A DNA stretch of 64,000 nt from Gracilimonas mengyeensis (GTDB lineage Bacteria; Bacteroidota; Rhodothermia; Balneolales; Balneolaceae): contig NZ_FXTP01000005.1 of assembly GCF_900182705.1 (NCBI RefSeq), forward strand, positions 1-64,000, written 5' to 3'. Below, piece by piece: positions 43,277-52,221 of this stretch (positions within the stretch are counted from its first letter, which is position 1; each line of letters starts with the position of its first letter). Made by a program: the position numbers and the translations under genes. The notes under the pieces were generated by a model. That model was not told the DNA's origin, searched no databases, and was given only the letters and a program-made list of their open reading frames with translations.

Positions 43277-45944
43277 GATAATTCCTGTAAGGTTCGATTA
43301 AAACTTTATAGCAGAGGTGAATGAACCGGACATAGAGCCCGCTTTCAATTCCTCTAAGGTTCGATTAAAACCATTGCAACGAGCTGATAAAAGAAAGCTA
43401 CGACGCCTTTCAATTCCTCTAAGGTTCGATTAAAACTCCCTTGCTGTCTTGAAAACCGATATTGGCGTACATCTTTCAATTCCTCTAAGGTTCGATTAAA
43501 ACTGCTATTGGTGGCGATAAGGGCAACCGCATAGACACTTTCAATTCCTCTAAGGTTCGATTAAAACTTCCCTGTCAGCATCCACTCCATGTACTTTTCG
43601 TATCTTTCAATTCCTCTAAGGTTCGATTAAAACGAAGCCAAGCGCCGCGCCGCCAAACTCGAAACCAAGCTTTCAATTCCTCTAAGGTTCGATTAAAACG
43701 TATACTGCGTTCTCGGGTGCATAATGAATAATGTCTTTCAATTCCTCTAAGGTTCGATTAAAACCTGGCATGCAATACGGTTTGTACCTGTGGGCAACCG
43801 GCTTTCAATTCCTCTAAGGTTCGATTAAAACGTAGCTTTTGTGGAATTCTTTGGTTTGAAATTCTTCCTTTCAATTCCTCTAAGGTTCGATTAAAACGTA
43901 TGGAACCTGATCAGCTACATGCCGCTTCTGATTGCTTTCAATTCCTCTAAGGTTCGATTAAAACACTGGGTGTATTTCTGGACGCGACATCCAAAGCAGC
44001 TTTCAATTCCTCTAAGGTTCGATTAAAACTAATGAAGATGGCGGAATGCTTCTACTTGTGGTTACAGCTTTCAATTCCTCTAAGGTTCGATTAAAACTAC
44101 ATCACACACCGCACGGCTTCATCCTATATCTTCTTTCAATTCCTCTAAGGTTCGATTAAAACCAATATCATCCCATCGTGCCGGTTGTTTTAACCGACTT
44201 TCAATTCCTCTAAGGTTCGATTAAAACATCTGCCTGTAGCTGGTCCACATCGTCCCAGGGCAGCTTTCAATTCCTCTAAGGTTCGATTAAAACTATCACT
44301 CATTATGTGGGTACGGCTACAGGGGTTACTTTCAATTCCTCTAAGGTTCGATTAAAACTTAATGGCGCTTCCAAAAGCAGTTACCGCTTCATATCTTTCA
44401 ATTCCTCTAAGGTTCGATTAAAACCGTCCAGGCCGCCGGTTTGTCCAGTATCATTCGTGCCTTTCAATTCCTCTAAGGTTCGATTAAAACTCGGAAAAAG
44501 CAGCCTACGCAGAGCAATACGAGATGCTTTCAATTCCTCTAAGGTTCGATTAAAACCAAATGGCAGATACAAGGTTACATGTGGCTACTTGATCTTTCAA
44601 TTCCTCTAAGGTTCGATTAAAACGGCGCCTGGTCTTGGTAAAGTTAAACCTGAAGGGCCTTTCAATTCCTCTAAGGTTCGATTAAAACCTGGCATGCAAT
44701 ACGGTTTGTACCTGTGGGCAACCGGCTTTCAATTCCTCTAAGGTTCGATTAAAACTTTTTTTATTTGCCCTGGTGTAATTTTCCCAGGTATCTTTCAATT
44801 CCTCTAAGGTTCGATTAAAACTTTACCCCGTTAAAAAAATATACAATGAATGATAACCTTTCAATTCCTCTAAGGTTCGATTAAAACGGAATTAAAGGAA
44901 TTATACAAAGCCGGTTTGGACCGCTTTCAATTCCTCTAAGGTTCGATTAAAACGCAGTTGATAAGTTTCCATGATCGTTATTTTTCTTAACTTTCAATTC
45001 CTCTAAGGTTCGATTAAAACGGATTTACCCAAACTTCAGTAGGAATTTGTGTCAAACTTTCAATTCCTCTAAGGTTCGATTAAAACCCAGCATCTTCATT
45101 TTGATTATCCCGCAAGGTGCGCCTTTCAATTCCTCTAAGGTTCGATTAAAACTGCACACCGAACGTATAAAAAAGCATTAAAGAAATACTTTCAATTCCT
45201 CTAAGGTTCGATTAAAACTCAAACTGGTTCAAACGGTGAAACCGTTGAGACTGGCTTTCAATTCCTCTAAGGTTCGATTAAAACAATTGTAACCCAATCA
45301 TTGAAGATGCGGGGGTAGGACTTTCAATTCCTCTAAGGTTCGATTAAAACCTCGGTTGATGCTGATTCTTCCTGGAAAGGTTATTCCTTTCAATTCCTCT
45401 AAGGTTCGATTAAAACAAAGCCGTGAAAAAAAATATCATTGTCGCGAATCTACCTTTCAATTCCTCTAAGGTTCGATTAAAACCCCGCTCGTTTTATCAA
45501 TACTTAGCCGGTAAGCATTCTTTCAATTCCTCTAAGGTTCGATTAAAACTGCAAAGGATATATTTATCACCCAAGGTCGGGTCGGCCTTTCAATTCCTCT
45601 AAGGTTCGATTAAAACGTACTCACAAGGCGAGGCGACCATCAAGGAAATAACTTTCAATTCCTCTAAGGTTCGATTAAAACCTTTTGTTTATGCTCGGCC
45701 CGTACTGCATAACCCCGCTTTCAATTCCTCTAAGGTTCGATTAAAACCGGCTTTGCATTTCAGCCCTTCAAAGGAAAGCTTTTCTTTCAATTCCTCTAAG
45801 GTTCGATTAAAACCGCGTCCAATGTTACCTGAATGGCTTGGTGAGGGACTTTCAATTCCTCTAAGGTTCGATTAAAACCGGCTTGAAGAAGTGCGGGGCC
45901 ATAATGAGGAACTCCTTTCAATTCCTCTAAGGTTCGATTAAAAC
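43275..45944 (-). CRISPR. CRISPR array 2 (41 repeats, 40 spacers)
   Basis: The repeat is identical to that of array 1 and of the same orientation (crRNA on the minus strand, ends ATTGAAAG). The leftmost repeat (43275-43304) is degenerate, so the left is the old end; the right end abuts the leader at 45945. All other repeats are uniform and none shows the A to G variant of array 1. A spacer starting ctggcatgcaatacgg occurs twice (43765, 44689). Spacers at 44822 and 45021 match array 1 spacers with one extra base each. Confidence 0.99.
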
Positions 45945-46192
45945 ACGTGAGATAATCCACGTTGAGAGCCATTAAATACACTTTTTGCTGGGTAAATGTC
46001 AACTTTTTCTCGTCTACCTTTAATTCTGTGATTACCCCACTTGGCCGACGACCTGAGATTTCGGCGTCTAGAGTTACCTGAGGAGGTATTCTTCTGATGG
46101 TCTACATTTCAAGTAGATCACTATTTCCTAATACGGCACCCCGACGATTTATTGGATATCTGATTATCAATTCAACAAATCAGTAAATCTCA
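45945..46192 (-). promoter_or_regulatory. Leader of array 2
   Basis: The leader begins at 45945 with the dyad ACGTG-agataatc-CACGT (45945-45962), the same position and size as in leader 1. On the minus strand TTGACA (46002-45997) and TATTTA (45978-45973) with an 18-base spacer form a good promoter for pre-crRNA. TAAATAC, AAATG and TCGTCT occur at the same offsets (29, 50, 66) as in leader 1. The remaining sequence up to the 46193 gene shows nothing else. Confidence 0.8.
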
Positions 46193-46789
46193 TCACTCCC
46201 CCGGAAAAAACAAATCTCTCACATAAGTATAGTTAGCAGCAAGACGTCCGATGGGATCGTATTCGTCGTAGTTCACTTTTTCCCCGGCCAGGTATACTTC
46301 ATCTTTGATGTGATAGCATACCAGTTCTCCAATCACCTGGTTAAAATCTCCCAGCTGCATCACCCGCTCCAATTTACATTCCATGCTGATGAGTGCTTCG
46401 TCTACCCTGGGGGCTGAGACCAACCGGCTATCCACTGGCGTAAGTCCTGCTCTTTCAAATTCACTCTCTTCTTTAGGATAGATGGAGCTGGATATCTGCA
46501 TCTGCTCGGCCTGTTTAGCCGATACCATGTTGATCACAAAGTCACCGCTCTCTTTAATATTGGCCAGGGTATCCTTGTCTCCGTCTTTCCCAACCTTATA
46601 GCCCTGCCCGATAGCAATCATAAACAATACAGGGTCGTGTGAAATCACATTGAAATAGCTAAAGGGAGCAAGATTCGGTACACCGGTTTTCCCCTGAGAA
46701 GAGATCCATGCAATAGGACGCGGAACTACCGTACCCTTTACAAGTTTCGCAATTTCACGTTCAGAGAATTCAGATTGTTCTATAATCAC
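46193..46789 (-). CDS. Flavin reductase-like (DIM6/NTAB) family protein
   Basis: A 198-aa FMN-binding split-barrel protein, probably an NAD(P)H:flavin oxidoreductase of unknown partner. The conserved starts are VKGTVVPRPIAWISSQ, NLAPFSYFNVISHDP and SGDFVINMVS, with the family's ECKLERVMQLGD and VCYHIKDE strands. The substrate is not predicted. It is just outside the array 2 leader, on the minus strand, marking the return to normal chromosomal genes, and is 73 bases downstream of hslO. Start ATG 46789. Confidence 0.85.
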   Translation of the reverse strand: MIIEQSEFSEREIAKLVKGTVVPRPIAWISSQGKTGVPNLAPFSYFNVISHDPVLFMIAIGQGYKVGKDGDKDTLANIKESGDFVINMVSAKQAEQMQISSSIYPKEESEFERAGLTPVDSRLVSAPRVDEALISMECKLERVMQLGDFNQVIGELVCYHIKDEVYLAGEKVNYDEYDPIGRLAANYTYVRDLFFPGE

Positions 46790-46862
46790 GGCTGTTTTTT
46801 TGGGTTGATCCTGGACGCCGGAATGGCATTCTTTTTTTCCTCAGTTATGTTTACCCAACCGG

Positions 46863-47765
46863 TTAATTCATTTTGGCCTGGGCATCCATGATTATTTTTT
46901 CTACTTCTTCCTTAGAGATTTTCTCTTTCCGGTTGCAATATTGGCAAACCACTTCCTGTCCTTCGCCTTCCATATCTTTCAAATCATCCAGGTTCAGCAT
47001 GCTCAATGCATTGATGAAACGTTTGCGGGAGCAACGGCAGAAGAAATCCACCGGCTGGCGGTTGAGTTCTTTTACTTCCAGCGGAGAAATAGCCTTTTTC
47101 ATGATTTCGTCGATATACTGCCCGTCAGCCAAAAGCTGATCAATGGGAGCAAAAGAACCAAGCCGTTCCTGAAGCATATCAATTTGCCCGTCTGGTGCAT
47201 CTGGCAAGCGTTGTATTAAAAGTCCGCCGGCTTCGGTTACATTGCCGTCTTCATCTATCCCAACATCCACAAGCATGGCAGATGGAATTTGTTCTGACTG
47301 TGCCAGGTAATGGGCTACGTTGCTGGTTACATCACCGTTAATAAGCTGTATGGTGCTCACTCTTGGTTCTGCTTCATTATACAACACTTTGGATAACCTC
47401 AGCACTCCTAAACCGATACCATCGCCGAGGGTTACATCGTCCCGGGAATAATCAAGTTCGGCATTGGGGTTGTTCACATACCCCCGGATTTCGCCTACTG
47501 AATTTGCTTCAGCTACCACGGCGCCAATGGGACCGTCACCATCCATCCGTAATTGAATGCGCTCCTCTCCTTTCAGCTCGGAAGCAAGCAGCATCGTAGC
47601 CGTAAGGGCTTTACCCAGCACCACGGTATTTAAAAGGGATAGCTGATGTTTTTCTCGGGCTGTTTTTACTACTTCGGTGGTCTTTACCACAGAAATCTTA
47701 AAATGTCCGTCTTTGGTAATTCCTTTTATCAGACGATCTTTAAATTGGTAATCTTCGAGATTCAT
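46863..47765 (-). CDS. hslO: Redox-regulated chaperone Hsp33
   Basis: Hsp33 is a cytoplasmic holdase activated by oxidation and heat. The 300-aa protein has the N-terminal chaperone domain (VVKTAREKHQLSLLNTVVLGKA, RMDGDGPIGAVVAEA, GVLRLSKVL) and the zinc-binding redox switch Cys243-x-Cys245 (FCRCSRKR) and Cys274-xx-Cys277 (CQYCNRK), all four cysteines present. The length is typical. Upstream of the flavin reductase gene; whether cotranscribed is unclear. Confidence 0.95.
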   Translation of the reverse strand: MNLEDYQFKDRLIKGITKDGHFKISVVKTTEVVKTAREKHQLSLLNTVVLGKALTATMLLASELKGEERIQLRMDGDGPIGAVVAEANSVGEIRGYVNNPNAELDYSRDDVTLGDGIGLGVLRLSKVLYNEAEPRVSTIQLINGDVTSNVAHYLAQSEQIPSAMLVDVGIDEDGNVTEAGGLLIQRLPDAPDGQIDMLQERLGSFAPIDQLLADGQYIDEIMKKAISPLEVKELNRQPVDFFCRCSRKRFINALSMLNLDDLKDMEGEGQEVVCQYCNRKEKISKEEVEKIIMDAQAKMN

Positions 47766-48114
47766 GGATATACAATCTTATTAAATTCGCTCTTTCTTAA
47801 TTAGCTTGAGTTCGGGCTAAACCTAACGACATCTTCGCAGTACTTTTTCAAGTTACCGGGCCGTATAACCTCTTGGTGAATGACCTCAGGATTGCTTATT
47901 TGTGCTATTTCAAAAAGTCCTTATATCGAACTCAGGGTATTTATCTTGTCAATTGGAAAACATCAAAGATACGGAGAAAATTTACGCTTTTAAGCATTCA
48001 CTGTACTAAATTTTATCGTCTTTGTTTATCAGAGAATAAGTATAGCTCAATAATGAGTAGTGTTAAACAACCTGTGTTTTCAATGTGATGAGCTAAAGCC
48101 AACCAGAACGTCTT
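47766..48114. other. Intergenic region between hslO and the hybrid kinase
   Basis: The 349 bases between the hslO start and the hybrid-kinase stop carry the hslO promoter region. A 71-codon plus-strand frame (47873-48088) has no domain or ribosome binding site and is not supported. No RNA gene or repeat was recognised. Confidence 0.4.
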
Positions 48115-49953
48115 TTATTTTTTCAGAATCTCGGTGAGCTTGCGCTCCAGATCGGCTGGGTTGAAAGGTTTGGTAACAAAAGCGCTCATTCCCGCGGCAA
48201 AAACTTTCTCTCTCACTTCTTTAAGCGCAGCAGCCGTCAAGGCAATAATAGGTATTTTCCGTTTGTAGGGATCATCAAGTTTACGAATAGTTTCTGTTGC
48301 CTCGTAACCATCCATTTCGGGCATTTGAAGATCCATCAGAATTAAATCATACATTTCCTCATCCAGGGCTTCAATGGCCTGCCGCCCATTATCCACCACC
48401 TTCATATCCACGCCCCAGCGTTCTAAAAAGCGAATCATCACTTTCTGGTTTACCAGGTTATCTTCAGCTAAAAGAATACGAACGCCATTTAACTCACTTT
48501 CTTTTTGGGCATTTTTGACCAGCCTCAGTGGTTCTTCCCGGACATCCGCTTTTTCAAAATCCAATTCGACCGTAAAAGTGCTGCCTTCTCCGGGCTCACT
48601 TTCCACAGCTATGGAGCCACCCTGCAACTCTATCAATTGTTTACTGATGGTTAGCCCCAAACCTGTACCCCCAAACAAACGCTTGGTATTATGTTTGGCC
48701 TGGGTGAAGCTGTCAAAAATGGAATCCATTCGTTCTTTCTTTATGCCTATACCGGTGTCAGAAATAGCAAACTGCAGGCGCACTTTATCATCTTGTTCAG
48801 GAAGCGGTAACTGCCTCACCTCAAGTTTAACGGAACCTTCCTCCGTAAATTTAAGCGCATTGCTTACCAGGTTATTCAAAATCTGCGTCAGGCGCGCCGG
48901 ATCTCCTTTTAGCTTTTTGGAAACATTATCGTTGATTTCTGAGCTCAGCTCAATGCCTTTGTTTTTAGCCGTTACTTTAAAGCTATCCATGATCACATCC
49001 ACCAGCTTATACACTCTGAACTCCACCGTCTCGAACTCTATCTTACCGGCTTCTATCTTGGAAAAATCAAGGATATCATCAATAAGACCCAACAATGTTT
49101 TACCTGAAAAATCGAGAATATTGATGGGTTCGATCTGATCTTTGCGGGGGTTATCTTGCTTAAGCAGATGGGTCATCCCCAAAATAGCATTCATGGGGGT
49201 ACGAATTTCGTGACTCATGGTAGCCAGAAACTCTGATTTAGCCCGTGCACTTTTTGATAATTCGTTGCTGGTATCTTCTAACTGGCTGATGTACTCTTCC
49301 AGCTTTTCTTGCTTATTGCTGAGTTCCCGGTTTAACTCTTGCTCTTTTTTTAGCAGTTCCAGGGTTTGATGCTCGGCATCTTCCTTAAATTCAGAAAAGG
49401 TGTTAAAAATGAGCCAGGTAGTTACAAAAGCTCCGGAAAGCATACTCCACCGGATGAGAGAATAGCCGTCTTCTGTCATACTGATACGATCAAAAATGAT
49501 ATAGTCTAGTATGAAGAAAGAAACCACCGATAGCATAATGCCCAGGTTTCTCAGCCTCAGCTCATTTTTATCAAATAACAGAATCGATAAACCTACGGCT
49601 GGTACAAAAAAGGCTTGTATCATGGCTTCATCCCCAAAAACCGAACTTAAAATAATGATACCTATGTCAGCGTAAGCAATTAGCAAGAATTTGGAGGTTT
49701 TCTCAAAACCCTGTCTGGCCAATAAGGGGATCAGTAAAAATGCGACGGCTTCGGATAGAAAAAACCAGGTAAGAGAAACCGATTCGTTAATTTGAAAAGC
49801 AATCAAAAAAAGCACACTTACGCCTGCCAGAAAAAACGAAACAGAATTCAGCACCGTAAGACTGTCCCTTTTACCAGCCACAGCATGCTCCTGCCTGAGA
49901 TCTTTTCCCAAAGCAATGTCGGAGAGGCCGGTTAAGGAGAATTTGGAACTCAT
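48115..49953 (-). CDS. Hybrid sensor histidine kinase with seven-helix-like sensor and REC domain
   Basis: A 612-aa membrane hybrid kinase. About six helices (38-200) form the sensor, followed by a long coiled coil (200-240), the HisKA domain with phosphoacceptor His248 (MSHEIRTPMNA), an HATPase domain (N box NLVSNALKFT, G boxes SDTGIGIKKER and GTGLGL), and a C-terminal receiver with Asp541 (LILMDLQMPEMDGYEA). All catalytic boxes are intact. No partner response regulator is adjacent, so the downstream phosphorelay is unknown. Located between hslO and sufE; single gene. Confidence 0.92.
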   Translation of the reverse strand: MSSKFSLTGLSDIALGKDLRQEHAVAGKRDSLTVLNSVSFFLAGVSVLFLIAFQINESVSLTWFFLSEAVAFLLIPLLARQGFEKTSKFLLIAYADIGIIILSSVFGDEAMIQAFFVPAVGLSILLFDKNELRLRNLGIMLSVVSFFILDYIIFDRISMTEDGYSLIRWSMLSGAFVTTWLIFNTFSEFKEDAEHQTLELLKKEQELNRELSNKQEKLEEYISQLEDTSNELSKSARAKSEFLATMSHEIRTPMNAILGMTHLLKQDNPRKDQIEPINILDFSGKTLLGLIDDILDFSKIEAGKIEFETVEFRVYKLVDVIMDSFKVTAKNKGIELSSEINDNVSKKLKGDPARLTQILNNLVSNALKFTEEGSVKLEVRQLPLPEQDDKVRLQFAISDTGIGIKKERMDSIFDSFTQAKHNTKRLFGGTGLGLTISKQLIELQGGSIAVESEPGEGSTFTVELDFEKADVREEPLRLVKNAQKESELNGVRILLAEDNLVNQKVMIRFLERWGVDMKVVDNGRQAIEALDEEMYDLILMDLQMPEMDGYEATETIRKLDDPYKRKIPIIALTAAALKEVREKVFAAGMSAFVTKPFNPADLERKLTEILKK

Positions 49954-50022
49954 ATTTTAACTATCTATACGTAGCCCTTTGTTACAGGAATTAAACGATT
50001 TATTTGATGGCGTACAATTAAA

Positions 50023-50451
50023 TTACGATAACGTTGCCTTGCTCTTAAAGGCCATCGCATATATTTTCATTTGCTTCACCATAGAGGCCAGTCCATTGGC
50101 CCTTGTGGGGGACAAATGCTTCGCCATTCCAATTTTTTCGATAAAGTCAGGAGAGGTATTTAAAATCACATCGGGTTCACGCCCGGAATAGAATCGTACC
50201 ATAAGAGCCACTAAACCCTTTGTGATGGCAGCATCACTGTCTGCCTTAAATACTACTTTATCGTCATCGAGTTCCGCTGTTAACCAAACCTGGCTTTGGC
50301 ATCCTTTTACCAGATTCTCCTCCACCCGGTCTTCTTCGGGCAAGGGTTCCAACTTTGTGCCTAATTTTATAATGTACTTATAGCGTTCGGGCCAGTCTTG
50401 CAACAGCTCAAATTCTCGTACTATTCGGTCTTGTGTTTCCTGAATATCCAT
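50023..50451 (-). CDS. sufE: SufE family cysteine desulfurase activator
   Basis: SufE takes persulfide sulfur from SufS for Fe-S cluster assembly. It is 142 aa with the catalytic Cys51 in VKGCQSQVW, preceded by PEEDRVEENL and followed by FKADSDAAITKGLVALMV and SPTRANGLASM, all standard. It is monocistronic here; sufS and sufBCD are not in the window. The hybrid kinase lies downstream, the terminator of the PAS gene upstream. Confidence 0.95.
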   Translation of the reverse strand: MDIQETQDRIVREFELLQDWPERYKYIIKLGTKLEPLPEEDRVEENLVKGCQSQVWLTAELDDDKVVFKADSDAAITKGLVALMVRFYSGREPDVILNTSPDFIEKIGMAKHLSPTRANGLASMVKQMKIYAMAFKSKATLS

Positions 50452-50491
50452 ATTTTTAATCTAAATATACGGGTTCCGGCAGTTGGTATAA

Positions 50492-50520
50492 AGAAAAAAG
50501 CCCGTACAATAACGGGCTTT
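50492..50520 (-). terminator. Rho-independent terminator of the PAS protein gene
   Basis: Arms AAAGCCCGT (50497-50505) and ACGGGCTTT (50512-50520) form a 9-bp stem with a six-base loop and a T-run on the minus strand beyond it. It lies 54 bases past the stop of the 50575-51840 gene and may act in both directions. Confidence 0.9.
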
Positions 50521-50574
50521 AAAATTAACAAGATCAATCTTGTTTAGATATCGTCTTCTGTTGAAGCTGATGAA

Positions 50575-51840
50575 TCAGTCTTCAACCTCCATTTCAATCA
50601 TTGCCACACTTTTAACGCTTTTCACCGTTTCATTATCGGCAGCTAAATCCGGCTTGAATGATTGAATAACAGAAATATATTCGCCTTCCGAAGTCTTATA
50701 CTTACAGTTTACACTCGACGTTTCACCGTTAAAGGCCTTCTCAAGGGCTTTTTCAACCTCTTCCAGATTATCGGAATGGATCACTTCAGCGAGATCTTTA
50801 TCCAATACAATATCTGGATTCAATCCGGTGATATTGGTAAAGTTATCGGAAACAAACTTGCAACCGGCTCTACCTTCTTCGTCTACTACAAAGCGTAGTG
50901 TGAACTCATCTTTCTTTCCGACAATCTCATTAAAGTTCTGCTTCTTCTTTTTGAGCGTCTCAATAATGCGGTTTCGGAGCGTAAGATTATCAAAGTGTAT
51001 TCGAATAATGGTTTCTTCGTTACTTACAAAGTAACTGATATCCGCTTCCAGCTCTACAATTTCATCATCCTTCTGGATAAAATCCCATTTATAAGGGTGA
51101 TCTTCAATATTCTTTGAATCAAAGTCTTCGAACAAATCCTTCAGTTCAGGTTTATGCTCGTCCGTTACCAAATCCCAGATTTTCACCGTCTTCAACTCAT
51201 CGGCATCATATCCCATTAAACTTTTAAAAGAGTTATTGGAAGAGATAATGTTACCTTGCACATCCAAGTCAATGTATGTCTTCTTCGATTCTTCCACTAA
51301 GTTGTCAAAGTCGAGATTGGAATCGAATACCAACTTACTGCTTTCCTTGCGTTCGGTGATATCACGCTGGTAGGATACCCAATGCGTTATTTCACCTTTT
51401 TTATTGGTAAGCGGGTGTATATCCCATTGATTGATAAATTCCGAGCCATCTTTTCTGTAGTTCACGGTATGGCCAAAAAAGGCTTGCCCTTCAATAAGTC
51501 GTTTTTTTAGCCGGTCAAGCACATGCCGATCTGTTTTTTCTCCCTGAAGCATGCGTGGCGTGTTGCCAATTGCTTCTTCTTTGGTATAACCGGTCATGCG
51601 GGTAAAGCCCTCATTTACATATACAATTTTGGGACCGGGCTTCTCTAGATTCAGGTCGGTAATTAAAATAGAGTCATAATCATGCTTGATCGCCTGTTCG
51701 AGAAGTGAAAGCTGTTTCTTAACATTATTAAATCGCTGATATAGCTCTCCGACCAATTCCTCCAATTTAGAATATGAGGCTTCATCTTTGCTACACTGTT
51801 TAAGCTGATCTAATAGCTTGGAGTCTAAATTCTGTTCCAT
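50575..51840 (-). CDS. Multi-PAS domain protein without output domain
   Basis: A 421-aa cytoplasmic signalling protein with a short coiled coil (1-45) and three PAS domains: PAS1 about 50-165 (IVYVNEGFTRMTGYTKEEAIGN and GSEFINQWDIHPL, then DITERKE), PAS2 about 180-285, PAS3 about 295-410. There is no histidine kinase, GGDEF or other output. PAS1 resembles LOV domains but has TPRMLQG where LOV has NCRFLQG, so the photoactive cysteine is absent. Expected partners are other signalling proteins. Followed by a strong terminator; monocistronic. Confidence 0.8.
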   Translation of the reverse strand: MEQNLDSKLLDQLKQCSKDEASYSKLEELVGELYQRFNNVKKQLSLLEQAIKHDYDSILITDLNLEKPGPKIVYVNEGFTRMTGYTKEEAIGNTPRMLQGEKTDRHVLDRLKKRLIEGQAFFGHTVNYRKDGSEFINQWDIHPLTNKKGEITHWVSYQRDITERKESSKLVFDSNLDFDNLVEESKKTYIDLDVQGNIISSNNSFKSLMGYDADELKTVKIWDLVTDEHKPELKDLFEDFDSKNIEDHPYKWDFIQKDDEIVELEADISYFVSNEETIIRIHFDNLTLRNRIIETLKKKKQNFNEIVGKKDEFTLRFVVDEEGRAGCKFVSDNFTNITGLNPDIVLDKDLAEVIHSDNLEEVEKALEKAFNGETSSVNCKYKTSEGEYISVIQSFKPDLAADNETVKSVKSVAMIEMEVED

Positions 51841-52221
51841 TCTTTACCTTTGAACTACAATTATGTCAAATTTCTGCACAACTAAAACTCTGTATAGTTT
51901 CTCATCATTCCATTTTTGTCAAAAAAGTTTAATTTATTGAACAAGATAGCACCTGAGGCGGTAATGAGTTGTTACTGAAAAACTTACCGCTTTATCAAAT
52001 TCAAAAACAGATGGCAGTATCTAAAAATTTGTCTCCTTTTTTAAAATAAATTCCCCAAATGTTTCTCTTTTTCTCCCTAACTGTGCTTGAACCACCTGTT
52101 AACCACTTAGTTCCATTTTTAAACCAGATGGTATAATAGAGGTATTGAGATTAGCATAACATCAGCACAAAAAATAACCCAAAATAAAAAGGGGGACCGA
52201 AGCCCCCCTTTTCTCACTCAC
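51841..52221. other. Intergenic region between PAS and acyl-CoA dehydrogenase genes
   Basis: A 381-base gap holding the promoter region of the PAS gene and, at its right edge, the dehydrogenase terminator. No ORF of note, no repeat and no RNA gene were recognised in the rest. Confidence 0.45.
52187..52212 (-). terminator. Rho-independent terminator of the acyl-CoA dehydrogenase gene
   Basis: GGGGG (52191-52195) and CCCCC pair around ACCGAAG, with flanking A and T runs that give AAGGGGG/CCCCCTT. On the minus strand a T-run follows. It lies within ten bases of the gene stop. Confidence 0.85.

Noticed and set aside
44307-46002. Same FNRTLEELK/FNSSKVRLK frames in array 2 (44307-44609, 44381-44572, 45796-46002)
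   Set aside because: Again repeat translations on both strands within the array.
27931-46192. Prophage or integrative element carrying the island
   Set aside because: No integrase, phage structural gene or attachment repeats seen at the edges; only RAYT and IVP cassettes are present inside.
47873-48088. 71-codon plus-strand ORF between hslO and the hybrid kinase
   Set aside because: No domain, no ribosome binding site, biased composition; region better explained as non-coding upstream sequence.
50575-51840. LOV blue-light photoreceptor
   Set aside because: The photoactive cysteine is replaced; PAS1 is only LOV-like.
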